The notes under the pieces were generated by a model. It was given only the letters and a program-made list of their open reading frames with translations, was not told the DNA's origin and did no database searches. From Argyresthia goedartella (Eukaryota; Arthropoda; Insecta; Lepidoptera; Argyresthiidae): a DNA stretch of 64,000 nucleotides. The stretch spans positions 15,104,329-15,168,328 of the forward strand of contig OX463836.1 of assembly GCA_949825045.1 (NCBI GenBank). Reading direction: 5' to 3'. Positions 31,566 to 41,929 of the stretch are shown piece after piece. Every line of letters starts with the position of its first letter. The first letter of the stretch is position 1. Made by a program: the position numbers and the translations under genes.

Positions 31566-31996
31566 TATGCAGGATAAAAAGAGAAAGGCTTGCACTTTAC
31601 TACAATTACTTTTTATTTAGAAATGAAAGAATCTATTATTACAGCAAATAATCTCTATGAATAATAATACAAAATTACAGCAATTTTACACCATTTGTGC
31701 AACAGAACTATTTTACTTATAAATAACTTGATTTGATATTAAAGTTACAGCAGATTTAGAAAAGAGGAATACACGATATACAGTCAAATTTGGAGGGAAC
31801 AAGACGATAGTAGGACGGACGTCGGACATAGATTTTACAGCTTTAGCAGAGGCAAGCGAAAGAGGGCTTCGAATGGCGGGAGCTTGTATTTAAGAGATTT
31901 CTCCCACCCCCCGGCCGATGGTCGTAGTCATTGGTATTGACGTGGAGCGCGGGTGTTGCCACCTCGGATGCTCAGGCTAGGGATGCCGGTGTTACA
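31563..31996 (-). repeat. Gypsy 5' LTR, uninterrupted
   Basis: The 434-bp LTR reads TGTAACACCGG at its start (31996) and CCTGCATAATA at its end. It serves as the template that reveals where Jockey copy A split the other LTR. The right target duplication ATAT follows at 31997-32000. Confidence 0.9.
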
Positions 31997-32289
31997 ATAT
32001 TTGTTGCCCTAAATAACTCTGTTCTGTTGCAGGCAAGTGGTGGTGAAGTGTGCAGAGCAAGCACGACTGCTGCTGCGCGCGCTGGAACTCGTGCGTGGAC
32101 TCACTGGCGAGGGGGAACAGATTCAAGCTGCGCCTGCAACCTACTATAACATATTCGAGGCTTAAAGTACTATTTTTAATTTGTGGCCAGAAATGTAAAC
32201 AAACAAATGTCATTTTCTAGAACAAAACTGTTGACTTTGACATTGTTATTGTGTTGTTTGTACTGGAAAATGACAGTTTACATTTACAT
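31997..32289. other. noncoding flank, nothing recognised
   Basis: A pyrimidine-rich stretch ending TTGCAG near 32032 resembles a splice acceptor, but no exon can be supported beside it. Confidence 0.35.
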
Positions 32290-32620
32290 ACATACATATG
32301 CTCACGGCTATTTCCCGGAAGAGGGGTAGGCAGAGACCAAAGACCTCCACCTGCTACGATCCTGGCATACATCTCTCGCTTCCTCAACATTCATATTTCT
32401 CTTCATGCAAGCTCGCCGGTTACGGGTACATACTTCGAATTTGCCCCTTCACTAACAAATCGTCGATTTGGTCTTTATAGGACCTTCTTGGGCGTCCCCG
32501 CCCGACGGCTCCTTTCACACCCGCTGTATAAATCTGTTTCGTCAATCTCCTTTCATTCATCCTTTCAACGTGACCAAACCATCTAAGCTGGCCTTTCTCT
32601 ATCCTTGTCACTATGTCAGT
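32290..32620 (-). pseudogene. RTE-like LINE C-terminal fragment
   Basis: The minus strand encodes [20 protein letters not shown] and [17 protein letters not shown], the familiar C-terminal signature of RTE-type LINE reverse transcriptases. About 65 codons are open (32611-32420), with related but degraded sequence continuing to 32290. Confidence 0.7.
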
Positions 32621-33019
32621 TTACATTTCTGGCCTCAAATTGAAAATTTCACTTTAGTTACGCCAAGACTGTCTGGGGTAAACAAGATAGCGCGCTCGAA
32701 TGACAATACACATGACTCTTACCAATAATGACGCAAGGTCCATTTACTATTGCTGGCGCGCGCCATGTTATCGTAGTGCCGTAGTTATCGTAGTACCGCC
32801 CGACTTAGCGTAAGCGACAGCTCTCTTTATTTGACATCTGTCCAGTAGCTCGTCTGTCCGTCTCACTACAGTAAAACCAAAACAATCATCAAACGCCATA
32901 CATTTTTACCCGACTGCACAATTAGGAGGGTAATGTTTTTTGAGTCTGTGTAAGTGTATGTATGTGTCAACATTTCGTTAGCGCGTGGTACAGCCGAAAC
33001 AGTTTGACGGATGAGGTGT
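32621..33019. other. noncoding, nothing recognised
   Basis: There is no coding or repeat assignment. A short duplicated phrase ATCGTAGTGCCGTAGTTATCG lies near 32770. Confidence 0.35.
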
Positions 33020-33100
33020 CGTTGTGTGCAAAAAATGACGATTGCTAATTATATGTAAATATCTACGGTAATAAAGACATTTGGAATTTGGAAATTTGAT
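33020..33100 (+). repeat. LINE 3' terminus, copy 1
   Basis: AAAAAATGACGATTGCTAA through AATAAAGACATTTGGAATTT matches, in reverse, 42972-43050. The AATAAA plus repeated TTTGGAA tail marks a non-LTR element 3' end. Confidence 0.6.
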
Positions 33101-33186
33101 TGGATTCGTCTCAGTTGTGGGAGTGATATAGGCTTTATACTTTTAGTGAAAAGTAAATAGGTTAAATTTAGGATCGCAAAATGTTG

Positions 33187-34005
33187 TTTATGTCGGCGGC
33201 CGATTGTAGAATTGGGCACATCATGATGTGCCGCGCCATATTAAGAAATGGCGGCGTTTCTTGAAATACGCCGTTGTCTATGGGGCACAAGATGTGCCCA
33301 AACCAAAATCGGGCAGATCGATGAGAGCCAAACGCTTGTCGATATTTCCAGTAAACCCGTCGCCACATCATGATATGGCCAAAGGATAAATCATCACATC
33401 GTAAAATAATTAAAATTTTACAAAAAAATAATATATTTCAATTCACAATGTTTTTTTTTGTTGTTACACGTATGGCTAGATGACTATTTCTGTAGACTTT
33501 AAAAAATAATTATCCATATATATTTTTTTTGGTTAAAAACCCAATCAAGAAAATTAGGATGACCATCACACGGAAGTCGGTGGTCTACTATTGGGTATAC
33601 GAGTTTGATGTTTTAGGTAATCCTCATTATTAAATGTTGTTTTATTTGCATATGCTTCGGTCCGCTCCGCTTCGCTATGCTCCGGGTTTGCTTCTTCTAA
33701 GTTCCAACTTAACCTATAACACAACTGAAATTTAGCCACAATAATCTACTCTAGCCAAGTTTGGCTTTTCATTACATTTAGCCGCAAGCTCCCTCCGTTG
33801 GTTGCACATACACCTTCTAACCTAACCCAACCTACCGAGCTAAATCTATTGTCACCCTACTCTTCGATATTCCGAGTTACAGGCTGGCAGATCGTCGAAC
33901 GTTGGTCTTGAAACGATATGGCGGGTTTGACACGTCAGATCAAGAAATGCCGCCATATCATGATGTGCCGAATTTGACGATCGGCCGCCGACATTTATGA
34001 AGTTA
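33187..34005. repeat. MITE-like element with ~45-bp imperfect terminal inverted repeats
   Basis: ATGTCGGCGGCCGATTG followed by GGCACATCATGATGTG (33190-33230) is mirrored at 33960-34000 (TCATGATGTGCCGAATTTGA then GGCCGCCGACAT). The interior of about 700 bp has no ORF of note and includes one unit of the sequence that is tandemly repeated at 41930-42365 (near 33645-33770). Confidence 0.6.
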
Positions 34006-34039
34006 ATAGCTGAAGCCCGCAACTTCATCTGCGTGTTCA

Positions 34040-34250
34040 TAGGAATTATTATTAACCGAGGTAACGTTACCGTCCTTCTGGTGCAGTCGGATAAAAAGTA
34101 TCCTATATGTTAATCTAGCTCCTAAACTATCTCTGTGCTAAATTTCATTCAAATCCGTTCAGCCGTTTTAGCGTGATTGAGGCACAAACACACAAACATC
34201 CAAACATCCTAACATCGCTACTTTCACATTTGTAATATTAGTTAGATTGG
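34040..34250 (+). repeat. interspersed repeat of lepidopteran type
   Basis: The order AAAAAGTATCCTATATGTTA, AAATTTCATTCAAATCCGTT, CAGCCGTTTTAGCGTGATTG and the end TTTGTAATATTAGTTAG is a layout I recognise from many lepidopteran sequences. A polyprotein cannot be read from it. Confidence 0.5.
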
Positions 34251-34343
34251 TGCGACTACTTTCATACTAAACATGTACATAACATTAATGCACCTGATTC
34301 ATAAGTTTGTATGTGTTATTGAAAGTAAATAAGGTCGGGTTAT

Positions 34344-34344
<1 letters not shown>

Positions 34345-34377
<33 letters not shown>

Positions 34378-34620
34378 CTTGGACATCATTTTACACACAT
34401 TGATCTAGCCCCAAACTAGGATTACCTGTATCTTGGGTACTAGACAACGGTACACATACTTACATAGATACATATTATACTTAGATAGATAAACAACCAT
34501 GACTAGGGTACAAACATTCGTTCTCATCAAACAAATATTTGCCCCCACCGGGACTCGAACCCGGGACCCCTGGTTTCGTAGGAAGCGTCACTGCCGACTC
34601 GGCCATTCGGGTCGTCAAAT
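34345..34620 (-). mobile_element. tRNA-derived SINE with (ATT)n tail
   Basis: On the minus strand a head with A box (TGGCCGAGTCGG, near 34605) and B box (GGTTCGAGTCCC, near 34560) is followed by a unique body and an ATT microsatellite at 34346-34377. The tail fits priming at the 3' end by a LINE machinery. Its cloverleaf is incomplete, so it is not a functional tRNA gene. Confidence 0.75.
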
Positions 34621-34761
34621 TTGTTTTTATAATGATTCCACTTGTGTTTTAACACGCCATAAATAGCAATTATTTTTTTTGTATTTAGAGTGTATTTTGG
34701 GCTGGTGTAACCGAAACTAAGTCTGGACTTTTTTTGTGTTTGTACTCATTTTTTTAGACCC
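34621..34761. other. noncoding spacer
   Basis: AT-rich sequence; nothing assigned. Confidence 0.35.
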
Positions 34762-35119
34762 TAACCGTCTTACTACAAAACATAATAAAAACACAGTAAT
34801 ATCACTTGTTTGGATAAATCATTATCTATCAATAAATAATTGTTAAGCAAGGAGAAATATGAAGGTTCCTCACGATCAAACTTGGACCTTAATGGAGTAA
34901 AAACTGCTTTTTCGTAAATAAGACCAGCGCAGTTGAACAGCTGATAGATAATTCCGCCATCTTGACAGACAAGGCACTGATTAAACAGGCTTTCTCGGTT
35001 GCCTAAATTGATAACGTACTTTACGCCATAACTATCCATAATGCAACGTTTAACTCAGTTCTGTGGTTTTTTTGTAAACATGATAAACAGTGGTTAGAGT
35101 TTTTGTAGTAAGACGGTAA
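34762..35119. repeat. MITE-like element with short inverted repeats
   Basis: ACCGTCTTACTACAAAA (34764-34780) is the exact reverse complement of TTTTGTAGTAAGACGGT (35101-35117). The 350-bp interior has an 88-codon minus-strand ORF with no recognisable domain, which I do not regard as a gene. Confidence 0.5.
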
Positions 35120-36107
35120 GTATTATTGTACGAAGGCACGGAACCCTTCGTGTGCTTGCCCGACCCGCACTTGACCCTTTTTTACACTTCCTCTGCCACC
35201 CCACAAGGGAATGGGCGTCGCGCTATGTCGTGTTCTTAAACATGGCTGTGGGGTCCTTTTGTGATCTTAGTGTAGCCTTGATCAAATATTGTTGACTTCC
35301 GCTTACCTTATGGCCCGACAGATAGGACGACACTTAGCAGTATTCTCGGTTTAACTTTGCCAACTCTGTACAAGGAGATGGCTTAACGATTGCCCCAGCA
35401 ATGTAAAAAGACTTCTCACTAGCCAATAGCATTTAAATACTAATTCGTAATTAGAACCTCTCTATTTATCCTGTAGACTTGCGTAAACCCTAAAACGGAA
35501 TTTTTATGACAGACGTCACCTAGAGTACTGTAGATTCTATTGTGGGCATTTATGGGCAAAAAAAATTAAATTTGCCTTAATTGTTGTGTCATTATTTCTT
35601 CTTTTCCGGCCAGTAGAGAAGCGAAGGGGTTATTTTGTAGAACTTCTATGAAGTTATTGAATAATTAGTAGTTGCTTGCTTTCTTTTTCCCGGGACGTTT
35701 GTAAACAACGTCAGCATGACATCAGTCCGACTCAGAGGAGCTTGGGCGTTAAAAATATTACTTAGAATATACGTTAAAAATAGAAATTATTTAATGCTAG
35801 CTGGCGTTCTATCTGTCGTGCCTGAGGGTTTATTTTACATTGTTATTGTTATAATTTACTGTTATCTGAATTTGAAAAACAGTAATCGTTATTATTTAGG
35901 TATATTTTAGATTTAAGGTAATAGTGAAAGAAATAGATATCATCATATCGTTATACCTAAACTGTGCTCCAGTTTAAGTTTGTTGACATAAGGTGGCAAA
36001 ACGATTGCAGTAATCCAATCGGTATTACATACCTTGCGTGCGAGCGTACCGTTTCATTGTCACGACCAGACTACTCAATTCAGCCAGATTATACATATTA
36101 CAAACGG
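35120..36107. other. noncoding, with a fragment of the 6587-type repeat
   Basis: At 35130-35185 the minus strand reads GGGTCAAGTGCGGGTCGGGC and CACGAAGGGTTCCGTGCC, matching the repeat at 6587-6640. The rest is AT-rich, and no supported gene was found. Confidence 0.5.
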
Positions 36108-36153
36108 TTTAGTAATAGTAGTTTATGTGACTGATACGTAATGCCTAATTACG
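36108..36153 (-). repeat. repeat family R, copy 3, left part
   Basis: ATAGTAGTTTATGTGACTG and AATGCCTAATTACG match the reverse complement of 14880-14922 in copy 1. The copy is interrupted by the MULE and resumes at 38218. Confidence 0.65.
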
Positions 36154-36228
36154 ACCTCGGACTCGTGGTCACACCGTTTTGCTACACTGGTGTGACTACG
36201 AGTAATTTCTTTTACTCGTGGTTACACT
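36154..36228. repeat. MULE left terminal inverted repeat
   Basis: It begins ACCTCGGACTCGTGGTCAC. Inside, ACTCGTGGTCACACC and GGTGTGACTACGAGT are partly self-complementary, so each repeat can also fold on itself. Confidence 0.9.
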
Positions 36229-36339
36229 GTGTGGTGTGATCAACAGTAAATGATTAAAATAAAAGACTCGTGGTCACCCTGCTAGTGTCGGGAAACAATT
36301 ACTATTATATTTAAGATGAAAAATAGGTATCATTCAAAA

Positions 36340-37908
36340 CTAACGTAATATTTCCAAAAAATGGCCAATAGTTATTTGATTATGAAGAAGCTGCATCTGT
36401 GTATTCAAAATAACATTGTCTTTTTCTATTTCCGAGTGTTTTCGTTCTTTTAAGCTGAAATTAGCTGTTCTATTATTAGTCAGGTCTACTGTTATATCAT
36501 CCCGTAAAACATGGAGTAATTTATTTATTGTGACATAACTCTTGTTAATTTTTCTGTTTATTACAGAATTGTAGCTTTCTGCGACATTATTAGTGCGATG
36601 GCGCTCGTTGCTGACACACCACTCTCTGATGCACGTATCACTTTTAAGCCACGTTCTCTTCATGTAAGCAATAAAAGTGTTAATTTTATTGTTTTTTAGA
36701 TCAGCACATTGCAATTGTATATAATCCCAACCCCCTTTGACATGGCTCTCGGGCAACAGTGGGAGAGCAGTGCACAAACCTACTATGCGGCGATAAAGTT
36801 TTGTTTTTATGCCTAGAGATTTAGCTTTGCGCCATAAACTATTCGTAAAATGGTAGTAGCACTTTTTAATTTTGATGTTTGGGAAAATTATTCTTAGAGC
36901 ATTTGAAGTTGCTACTTCGAAGTCTAGGTGGATCTTTTCCAGTTTCCATTCGGGAAATCTGGCATGCAACACATCAAACAACGCCGAGTACGTACTTTCT
37001 TTTTTGTCACTCATTAGGACGAAAAAAAGAGGAACAACATTAGTTGTTGCCGATGAACTTCCTAAATCACCGTAAATAATAAATAGCTGATAAAATGGTT
37101 TGGGTGCACTTTTGAACGTGCCGTCGCAAAAACATTCTTTCACTTCTCCTAATAACTGTTTGGCCTCATCTGAACAAAATACCAATATTCTGGTATCCTC
37201 GTAGTCATAATCAGCCACTTTGAAATTTTCAAATGGTGCAGGAACTTTCACATCGCTCGGCTTTTTAAAAACAGTTTTGTCCATTTGCAGTGTGCGATTC
37301 CTCGCAGAATATAAGCTGCACTTTACACTGCTAAACGGAGGTACATCAGTGACTAAGTGAATGCCTTTGTCATATAGAGATTTTACATTATTTTTGTAGA
37401 TAACAGGCATAGAATCCGATGAAGTACTGGCTTCGTCCTTCATATGGACTATAGACATCGCTAACTCATTTTTAGCGTGATTCGGCATACACTCCTCGAT
37501 ATGGTCGACATGTTTTAAAATTTGATCATCCTGAAAAAAAACGGTGAGTTACTAGTAGCTAGATGTTTTATTAAACGAGCGAGCGAATACCTACCCAATA
37601 CTACCCATATACCAAATTCCATTAAGATTGATCGGACATGACTTCACCGAACCCTCGCGAGTTCGTATTCGGAGAATACCACTAATCTTAATATGACAAA
37701 GAAGTGCTATGAATGCGAAAGTGAAGAAGGTAGCTGTTGAACTGCTTCTTACCTTGGCAGTGACCGTTACCGAACCCGTACATTTTAGTTTTCGGCGTTG
37801 ACTACAAAACCATATAATGGTTTGGTTTGCATAAACTTTGTGTTTATGGTATTGGTATCCATCGCTTAAAAGGACTTCACCACGTTTTCTTTTAATTCTT
37901 GTTCCCAT
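36340..37908 (-). CDS. MULE transposase, two exons (37908-37753 and 37530-36340)
   Basis: Exon 1 starts at ATG 37908 (MGTRIKRKRGEVLLSDGYQY) and carries the first half of a FLYWCH finger (GYQYHKHKVYANQT, WFCSQRRKLKC). The donor AAG|GTAAGAAG is at 37753/37752 and the acceptor TTTTTTTTCAG|GATG at 37531/37530, giving a 222-bp phase-0 intron. Exon 2 restores the finger's His pair (KHVDHIEEC), then the MULE domain: ECFCDGTFKSAP (first Asp), KIHLDFEVATSN (second Asp), CYYHF (C-x2-H) and NNVAESYNSVIN (candidate Glu). The protein is about 448 residues and should bind the inverted repeats and cut and paste the element in the nucleus. A start 27 codons upstream is possible but adds a hydrophobic stretch that does not fit. 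Confidence 0.85.
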
Positions 37909-38142
37909 TTTCAGTAATAATAAAAATACCGTAATATATCCGAAATATATCAATGTACCGTAAACAATAACAATCTGACTGAGAATCACAGAATCTGACT
38001 AATCAAGTGCCAATAATATACCTAAGTACAAGGAGTATGTATCTACCATGGAGTATGAAAGTACTAGAATCGACCTTATCTATCGACTCGAGCACTTCAT
38101 TAACTCTCTATGAATCTTTCAAGTACGATCCTTTTCAGAGTA

Positions 38143-38217
38143 GTGTAACCACGAGTAAAAGAAATTACTCGTAGTCACACCAGTGTAGCAAAACGGTGTG
38201 ACCACGAGTCCGACGTG
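38143..38217. repeat. MULE right terminal inverted repeat
   Basis: This is the exact inverse of the left repeat over 72 bp, ending GAGTCCGACGTG at 38217 next to the duplicated CTAATTACG. Confidence 0.9.
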
Positions 38218-38530
38218 CTAATTACGTACAGTTATATACACTAGTTTATCTACACACATATCATAAGCTCTCTTTGATGTGTTCAGGAACCGCATGTTTG
38301 ACCGGCATTGTGGCATTGAGTTGTTTAGCTTGTTCTGTAGTACGAACTTTGCTCTGGCGTTCGAAATTTGAATGTCATAATATGTAGAAAATTTACACAT
38401 TATGGTCATAATGTTCAATATTCAGATAAGAAATGAGTTTTCACAAAGTAGTTTAACATTATGCTGAACGTAACGTGCGGTTTTTGGACGCAGTAAAGAG
38501 GGTTTATGATACGTGTGCAGATAAACATTT
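38218..38530 (-). repeat. repeat family R, copy 3, right part
   Basis: It continues the copy broken at 36153. GTTTATCTACACACATATCA (38250) and the inverse of TGATACGTGTGCAGATAAAC (38506-38525) form imperfect inverted repeats about 29 bp long. Internal sequence such as GACCGGCATTGTGGCATTGA matches copy 1 in reverse. Confidence 0.65.
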
Positions 38531-38796
38531 TTCTACGTCCGGTTGCGTAACTTGCAACTCAAACTTTGACGGCCACTCGTCTTGCTGTCACTGTTTCCCG
38601 CTCAGGAACTTAAGCGGTACTTTAATTGAGGTGTAATCTACATACGGTAATTGGAGTTCGAAATCGCTTTGCCGCCTTGCGAAGTGATAGATTTATTTAG
38701 GTTAAATTAAATAAAGATTGTCATTATTACAAGGTTATTATCACATACCAATGATCCTGAAATATATCTTTCCGCTGATTAATATGTATTGTATTA
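38531..38796. other. noncoding spacer
   Basis: Nothing recognised. Confidence 0.3.
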
Positions 38797-38902
38797 AGGG
38801 CCGGTTTCATGAAGTCCCGATAAGCCCTATGAAACAGATATATCATAATTGTATGTAGAATTGCATATGGAGCTTATCGGGACATATTGAAACTGGGCTT
38901 CC
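38797..38902. repeat. small foldback repeat
   Basis: GGCCGGTTTCATGAAGTCCC with GATAAGC (38800-38827) is mirrored by GCTTATCGGGACATATTGAA (38871-38890) and ACTGGGC. The roughly 100-bp unit could form one long hairpin and resembles minimal MITEs. Confidence 0.5.
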
Positions 38903-39714
38903 AAATCATTATTTGCACTCCTATTTTGTAGGAAACTTTGTTCAGGATTCTCTTTTTGATTGTTTCACTGTAATCATATTATTATTGTTTGTTAATTTTG
39001 TTTAAATCTCTATATTTTGTCTTAGAAATAAGTAAAAGAACTGAAAAATCCATGACGCAGTGCTAACAGAGAATTACCTAAGTTGATTGACTGATTATTA
39101 AATATTGTAATAAATCGTACATATTGTTTAAATTCGTCTACCCGAAACCCGACCGAACCAAGTGAACCGGTGGATTGCAATAAGGGTACGCCGTATATCG
39201 CCGCGCCGGTTTGGGCTAGTCCCCTATGGCAATGGGATGATGGTTGCCGATTGAAGCTTTTTTATTTGATTTATTTATATCCATATTGTAATTGTCTCAT
39301 CACGGACAGGCCAAATCTACACAACAAAAACATTAAAAATATATTTTTTAATTACATTTACAAGATCAGCTTCAATACCTTGACATAGTTGACAATAATA
39401 AAAATTCATGCATCAAAAGTAAAATCAATCAATACAATAATAATATTAATAATGCAATTTCATTTTCATTTCATTTCACTATTATAATTCTACTATTATT
39501 AACTCCATCAGAGAACAGCAATATAAATTACACTGTTATATAAATTAACCACTTGGTTGCTTATAAAACTTGGTGTAAAGTGCCTCTGCCGCCCCGTGTG
39601 GTATAAAAACCGTGACATCACGACGCGATCGTTCTTCTGTGTGGTCCATTGGTTCGATCCACAGAAAGAATTTTATCTCATTTATCCAAAGCAAAAAGAG
39701 CTCCGTCTTCTCAC
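38903..39714. other. AT-rich noncoding region
   Basis: No gene is supported. The patch 39160-39245 is GC-richer but carries no recognisable domain. Confidence 0.35.
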
Positions 39715-39882
39715 ACTGGAGATGCAGTTTACCAAGTGTACCAATGAGATAATCAATTTATCTCTTATAGGAAAGGTCCCGAACCAATGGGGTGAATCCC
39801 GCATCATTCTCATCCACAAAAAAGGCGCGATGGACGACATAGGCAACTATAGGCCTATAAGTCTCATATCATACATCCAGAG
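39715..39882 (+). pseudogene. RTE-like LINE RT fragment
   Basis: The frame reads NEIINLSLIGKVPNQWGES, IILIHKKGAMDDIGNYRPIS and LIS, the N-terminal RT motifs of RTE-type LINEs. It is cut off by the inverted-repeat element that begins at 39883. Confidence 0.75.
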
Positions 39883-41025
39883 GAGCTCTATTTTTGAACC
39901 ACTCGCGTGACATAATTATATCGCATGAGATACGCATACGTCACGTTCGACTTACAAGTCGCATGACGTTGATTTTCTGCATTTTTGAATCGTTCGTCAT
40001 CGGTGTTGCCAATAAATTTGGAAATGTTGATTTTTATCCGTTGCACGCAGAAAAAGTAAAAACCGGTCAATATCGCATAGGAAACGGACCGTTAAATGCT
40101 CTCATATTATAGGCTGTTTGACAGTCTGTTCAATTAAGCTGCCTACTAAATCAGCAATAATATGGAACACATCGGGCTGTTCAATCTGTCGCAAATAGTC
40201 TTGTGTCGGTCATGTACTAAGAACGAATAGGAAACGTTACTGTGCAATGAACGAAAAGAAACGTTTCCCTACGGTAATCGGACATTCGGTCTATTTGGAC
40301 TATTAGGACATCGCTCCGAGAGAGCGGGGTGGCGGGCGGGAGGCATTGAGCCATGCCGACTCGCTCTCGCACACATAGACACGGCATTGACATCTTGACT
40401 AGAATGACAGCCTGTTTAAGTATGAAGGGAAATCATATATTATTTAACTTTTTATTTCTGCTATGCAAACAGACACATAGAATTTTATAAATATGTTAAT
40501 ATTTATCAGAGTACAATATTCCAAAAGTTTCTGCTCTACACGAAAAGAAAGGTTAACCTAATAGCTCCATTATTTATTCGATCGTACGTCATACATAATA
40601 GTACTAATAAAACAGTTAGATCTTACTAGTACACTGACTGAAATGTCCTAGTACGGAGCGCTCTCTGATATGACCGAGCAGGCATATTTTTTATTCATAA
40701 GATCCAATGTCCTAATAGTACTAATAGAGCTGTTAGAGTGTACTAGTACACTGGCTGAAATGTACTAGTACGGAGCGCTCTCTCTGATGACCGAGCAGGC
40801 ACAAGACTAGTCGCAAATGTCACATATTTGACGTTTTGCATTCCAATTTGAAAAAACGCGCGTAAAAAGCAAACTCCGGCATTTCAAATTGTGTTGACGT
40901 ATATGACGTTCATTCTACTATTCGACTTGCGCAACGAGGGGTGCTGACCACTCGTTGCAGGCGAATGTAGAAAAGAGCGTTCGCGTGACATAAAAGTCAT
41001 GCGAGCGATTCAAAAACAGAGCTCG
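39883..41025. repeat. TIR element with palindromic GAGCTC ends
   Basis: GAGCTCTATTTTTGAACC and ACTCGCGTGAC at the left are mirrored at the right (GTCATGCGAGCGATTCAAAA then ACAGAGCTC), giving imperfect inverted repeats of about 35 bp. The 1.1-kb interior has no transposase and includes a roughly 110-bp direct duplication at 40615-40806. It lies at the end of an RTE-like RT fragment. It is probably a non-autonomous DNA element. Confidence 0.6.
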
Positions 41026-41929
41026 GTGATCTTGGCAATAGTCCGATAAACGGAGCATAATGCAATCCGAAAAATTCCTCCGTCTTTGAAATTTGGCATG
41101 TGATGAAGTTAGGTGATACAGATTATAGATTCACAATAATCCAATACATTTTGTTACGACAAGTTAGGTATTTTCACCTAAACATGAAAATCGTGTATAA
41201 CTCTGTGAATATTTCCGATTTTTCCTATGCTATATAGGTGAATTTAGAGACGATATTAAAAAACGCAATGTGTCGGAAATCATTAGTTTTCGAGTATTTT
41301 TTTTTCAAAGCGCCAATTGCTAACATTCGGGACGGTGGGGATGAGGGAGTGTTAGGGTGGGGAACGACGGATTTTGCCTAGTTTTAGCTACAATAACAAC
41401 TCTAGCCAAATTTGGCTTTTATTTGCATAAGCTACGCTCCGGGGTTGCTTCTTCTAAGCTCCAACCTAACCTATAACCCAATTGAAAGGCTTGGTTTTAG
41501 AATCATTCCCCCTTAATTTGATTATAATGAGGTGTGCAATCGATAGCTGGTAGTCACTTTTCCTGACAAAATTCGTTTCCTTAAGTGAGGAAATCAGTGA
41601 ACGATGAGGAAATGCGTAGTTTAATAAAAAACAAAGATGGAAATTGGAAAATTTATGTAAACAAAACGTAAAAATTGGACAATTTCTGTGAACGAAACGT
41701 AAAAATTTACTTAATAAAATGTCAATAAGACCATACATAGTCAACATAATGACATATTATCAATATTATAGACATTAATGTACAGTACATGTGTGGGCGA
41801 AAAATGACCAACCAAAATAGGTTCATGACGCGATTCTGTTTTCTAGTAGGTACCAAGTTTCGCGAATGTTCTCTTTTCTTGTTCTCTCGATATTTACAAA
41901 CAAAACTAACTTACTAGAGTAGGTTATTG
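41026..41929. other. noncoding, AT-rich
   Basis: This contains part of one unit of the tandem repeat below (GCTCCGGGGTTGCTTCTTCT ... AACCTAACCTATAACCC, 41435-41480). A 93-codon minus-strand ORF at 41466-41747 has no recognisable domain and is not called. Confidence 0.4.

Larger units (their letters stand above)
15901..31996 (-). mobile_element. Ty3/Gypsy LTR retrotransposon with two nested insertions
   Basis: Both LTRs are identified: 5' LTR 31563-31996, and 3' LTR 15901-16203 plus 21457-21582. The flanking ATAT occurs at 15897-15900 and 31997-32000, a 4-bp target duplication as expected for Ty3/Gypsy integrase. Gag, protease, RT, RNase H and integrase follow in order on the minus strand. 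Jockey copy A sits in the 3' LTR and BEL copy 1 sits in pol. Over about 430 bases the two LTRs differ by roughly eight substitutions and one 5-base indel. Coding frames carry several indels and stops, so it is inactive. Element length without the insertions is about 5.6 kb. Confidence 0.9.
36154..38217 (-). mobile_element. MULE (Phantom-like) DNA transposon, apparently complete
   Basis: The element is 2064 bp long with terminal inverted repeats that match perfectly over 72 bp (36157-36228 against 38143-38214). It is flanked by CTAATTACG at 36145-36153 and 38218-38226, a 9-bp duplication as expected for MULEs. It holds one minus-strand gene with a FLYWCH zinc finger and a MULE transposase domain, and both exons are open. 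Comparing with repeat copy 1 (14510-14922) shows the empty site. The perfect repeats argue for recent insertion. Confidence 0.9.

Noticed and set aside
34545..34616. True tRNA gene
   Set aside because: A and B boxes are present, but the cloverleaf ends do not pair and an (ATT)n-tailed body follows; it is a SINE.
34773..35039. 88-codon minus-strand ORF inside the MITE-like element
   Set aside because: No transposase-like motif; the length is compatible with chance.
35716..35910. 64-codon hydrophobic ORF as a small membrane protein
   Set aside because: It has no recognisable domain, conservation evidence or regulatory context; such ORFs are expected by chance in AT-rich DNA.
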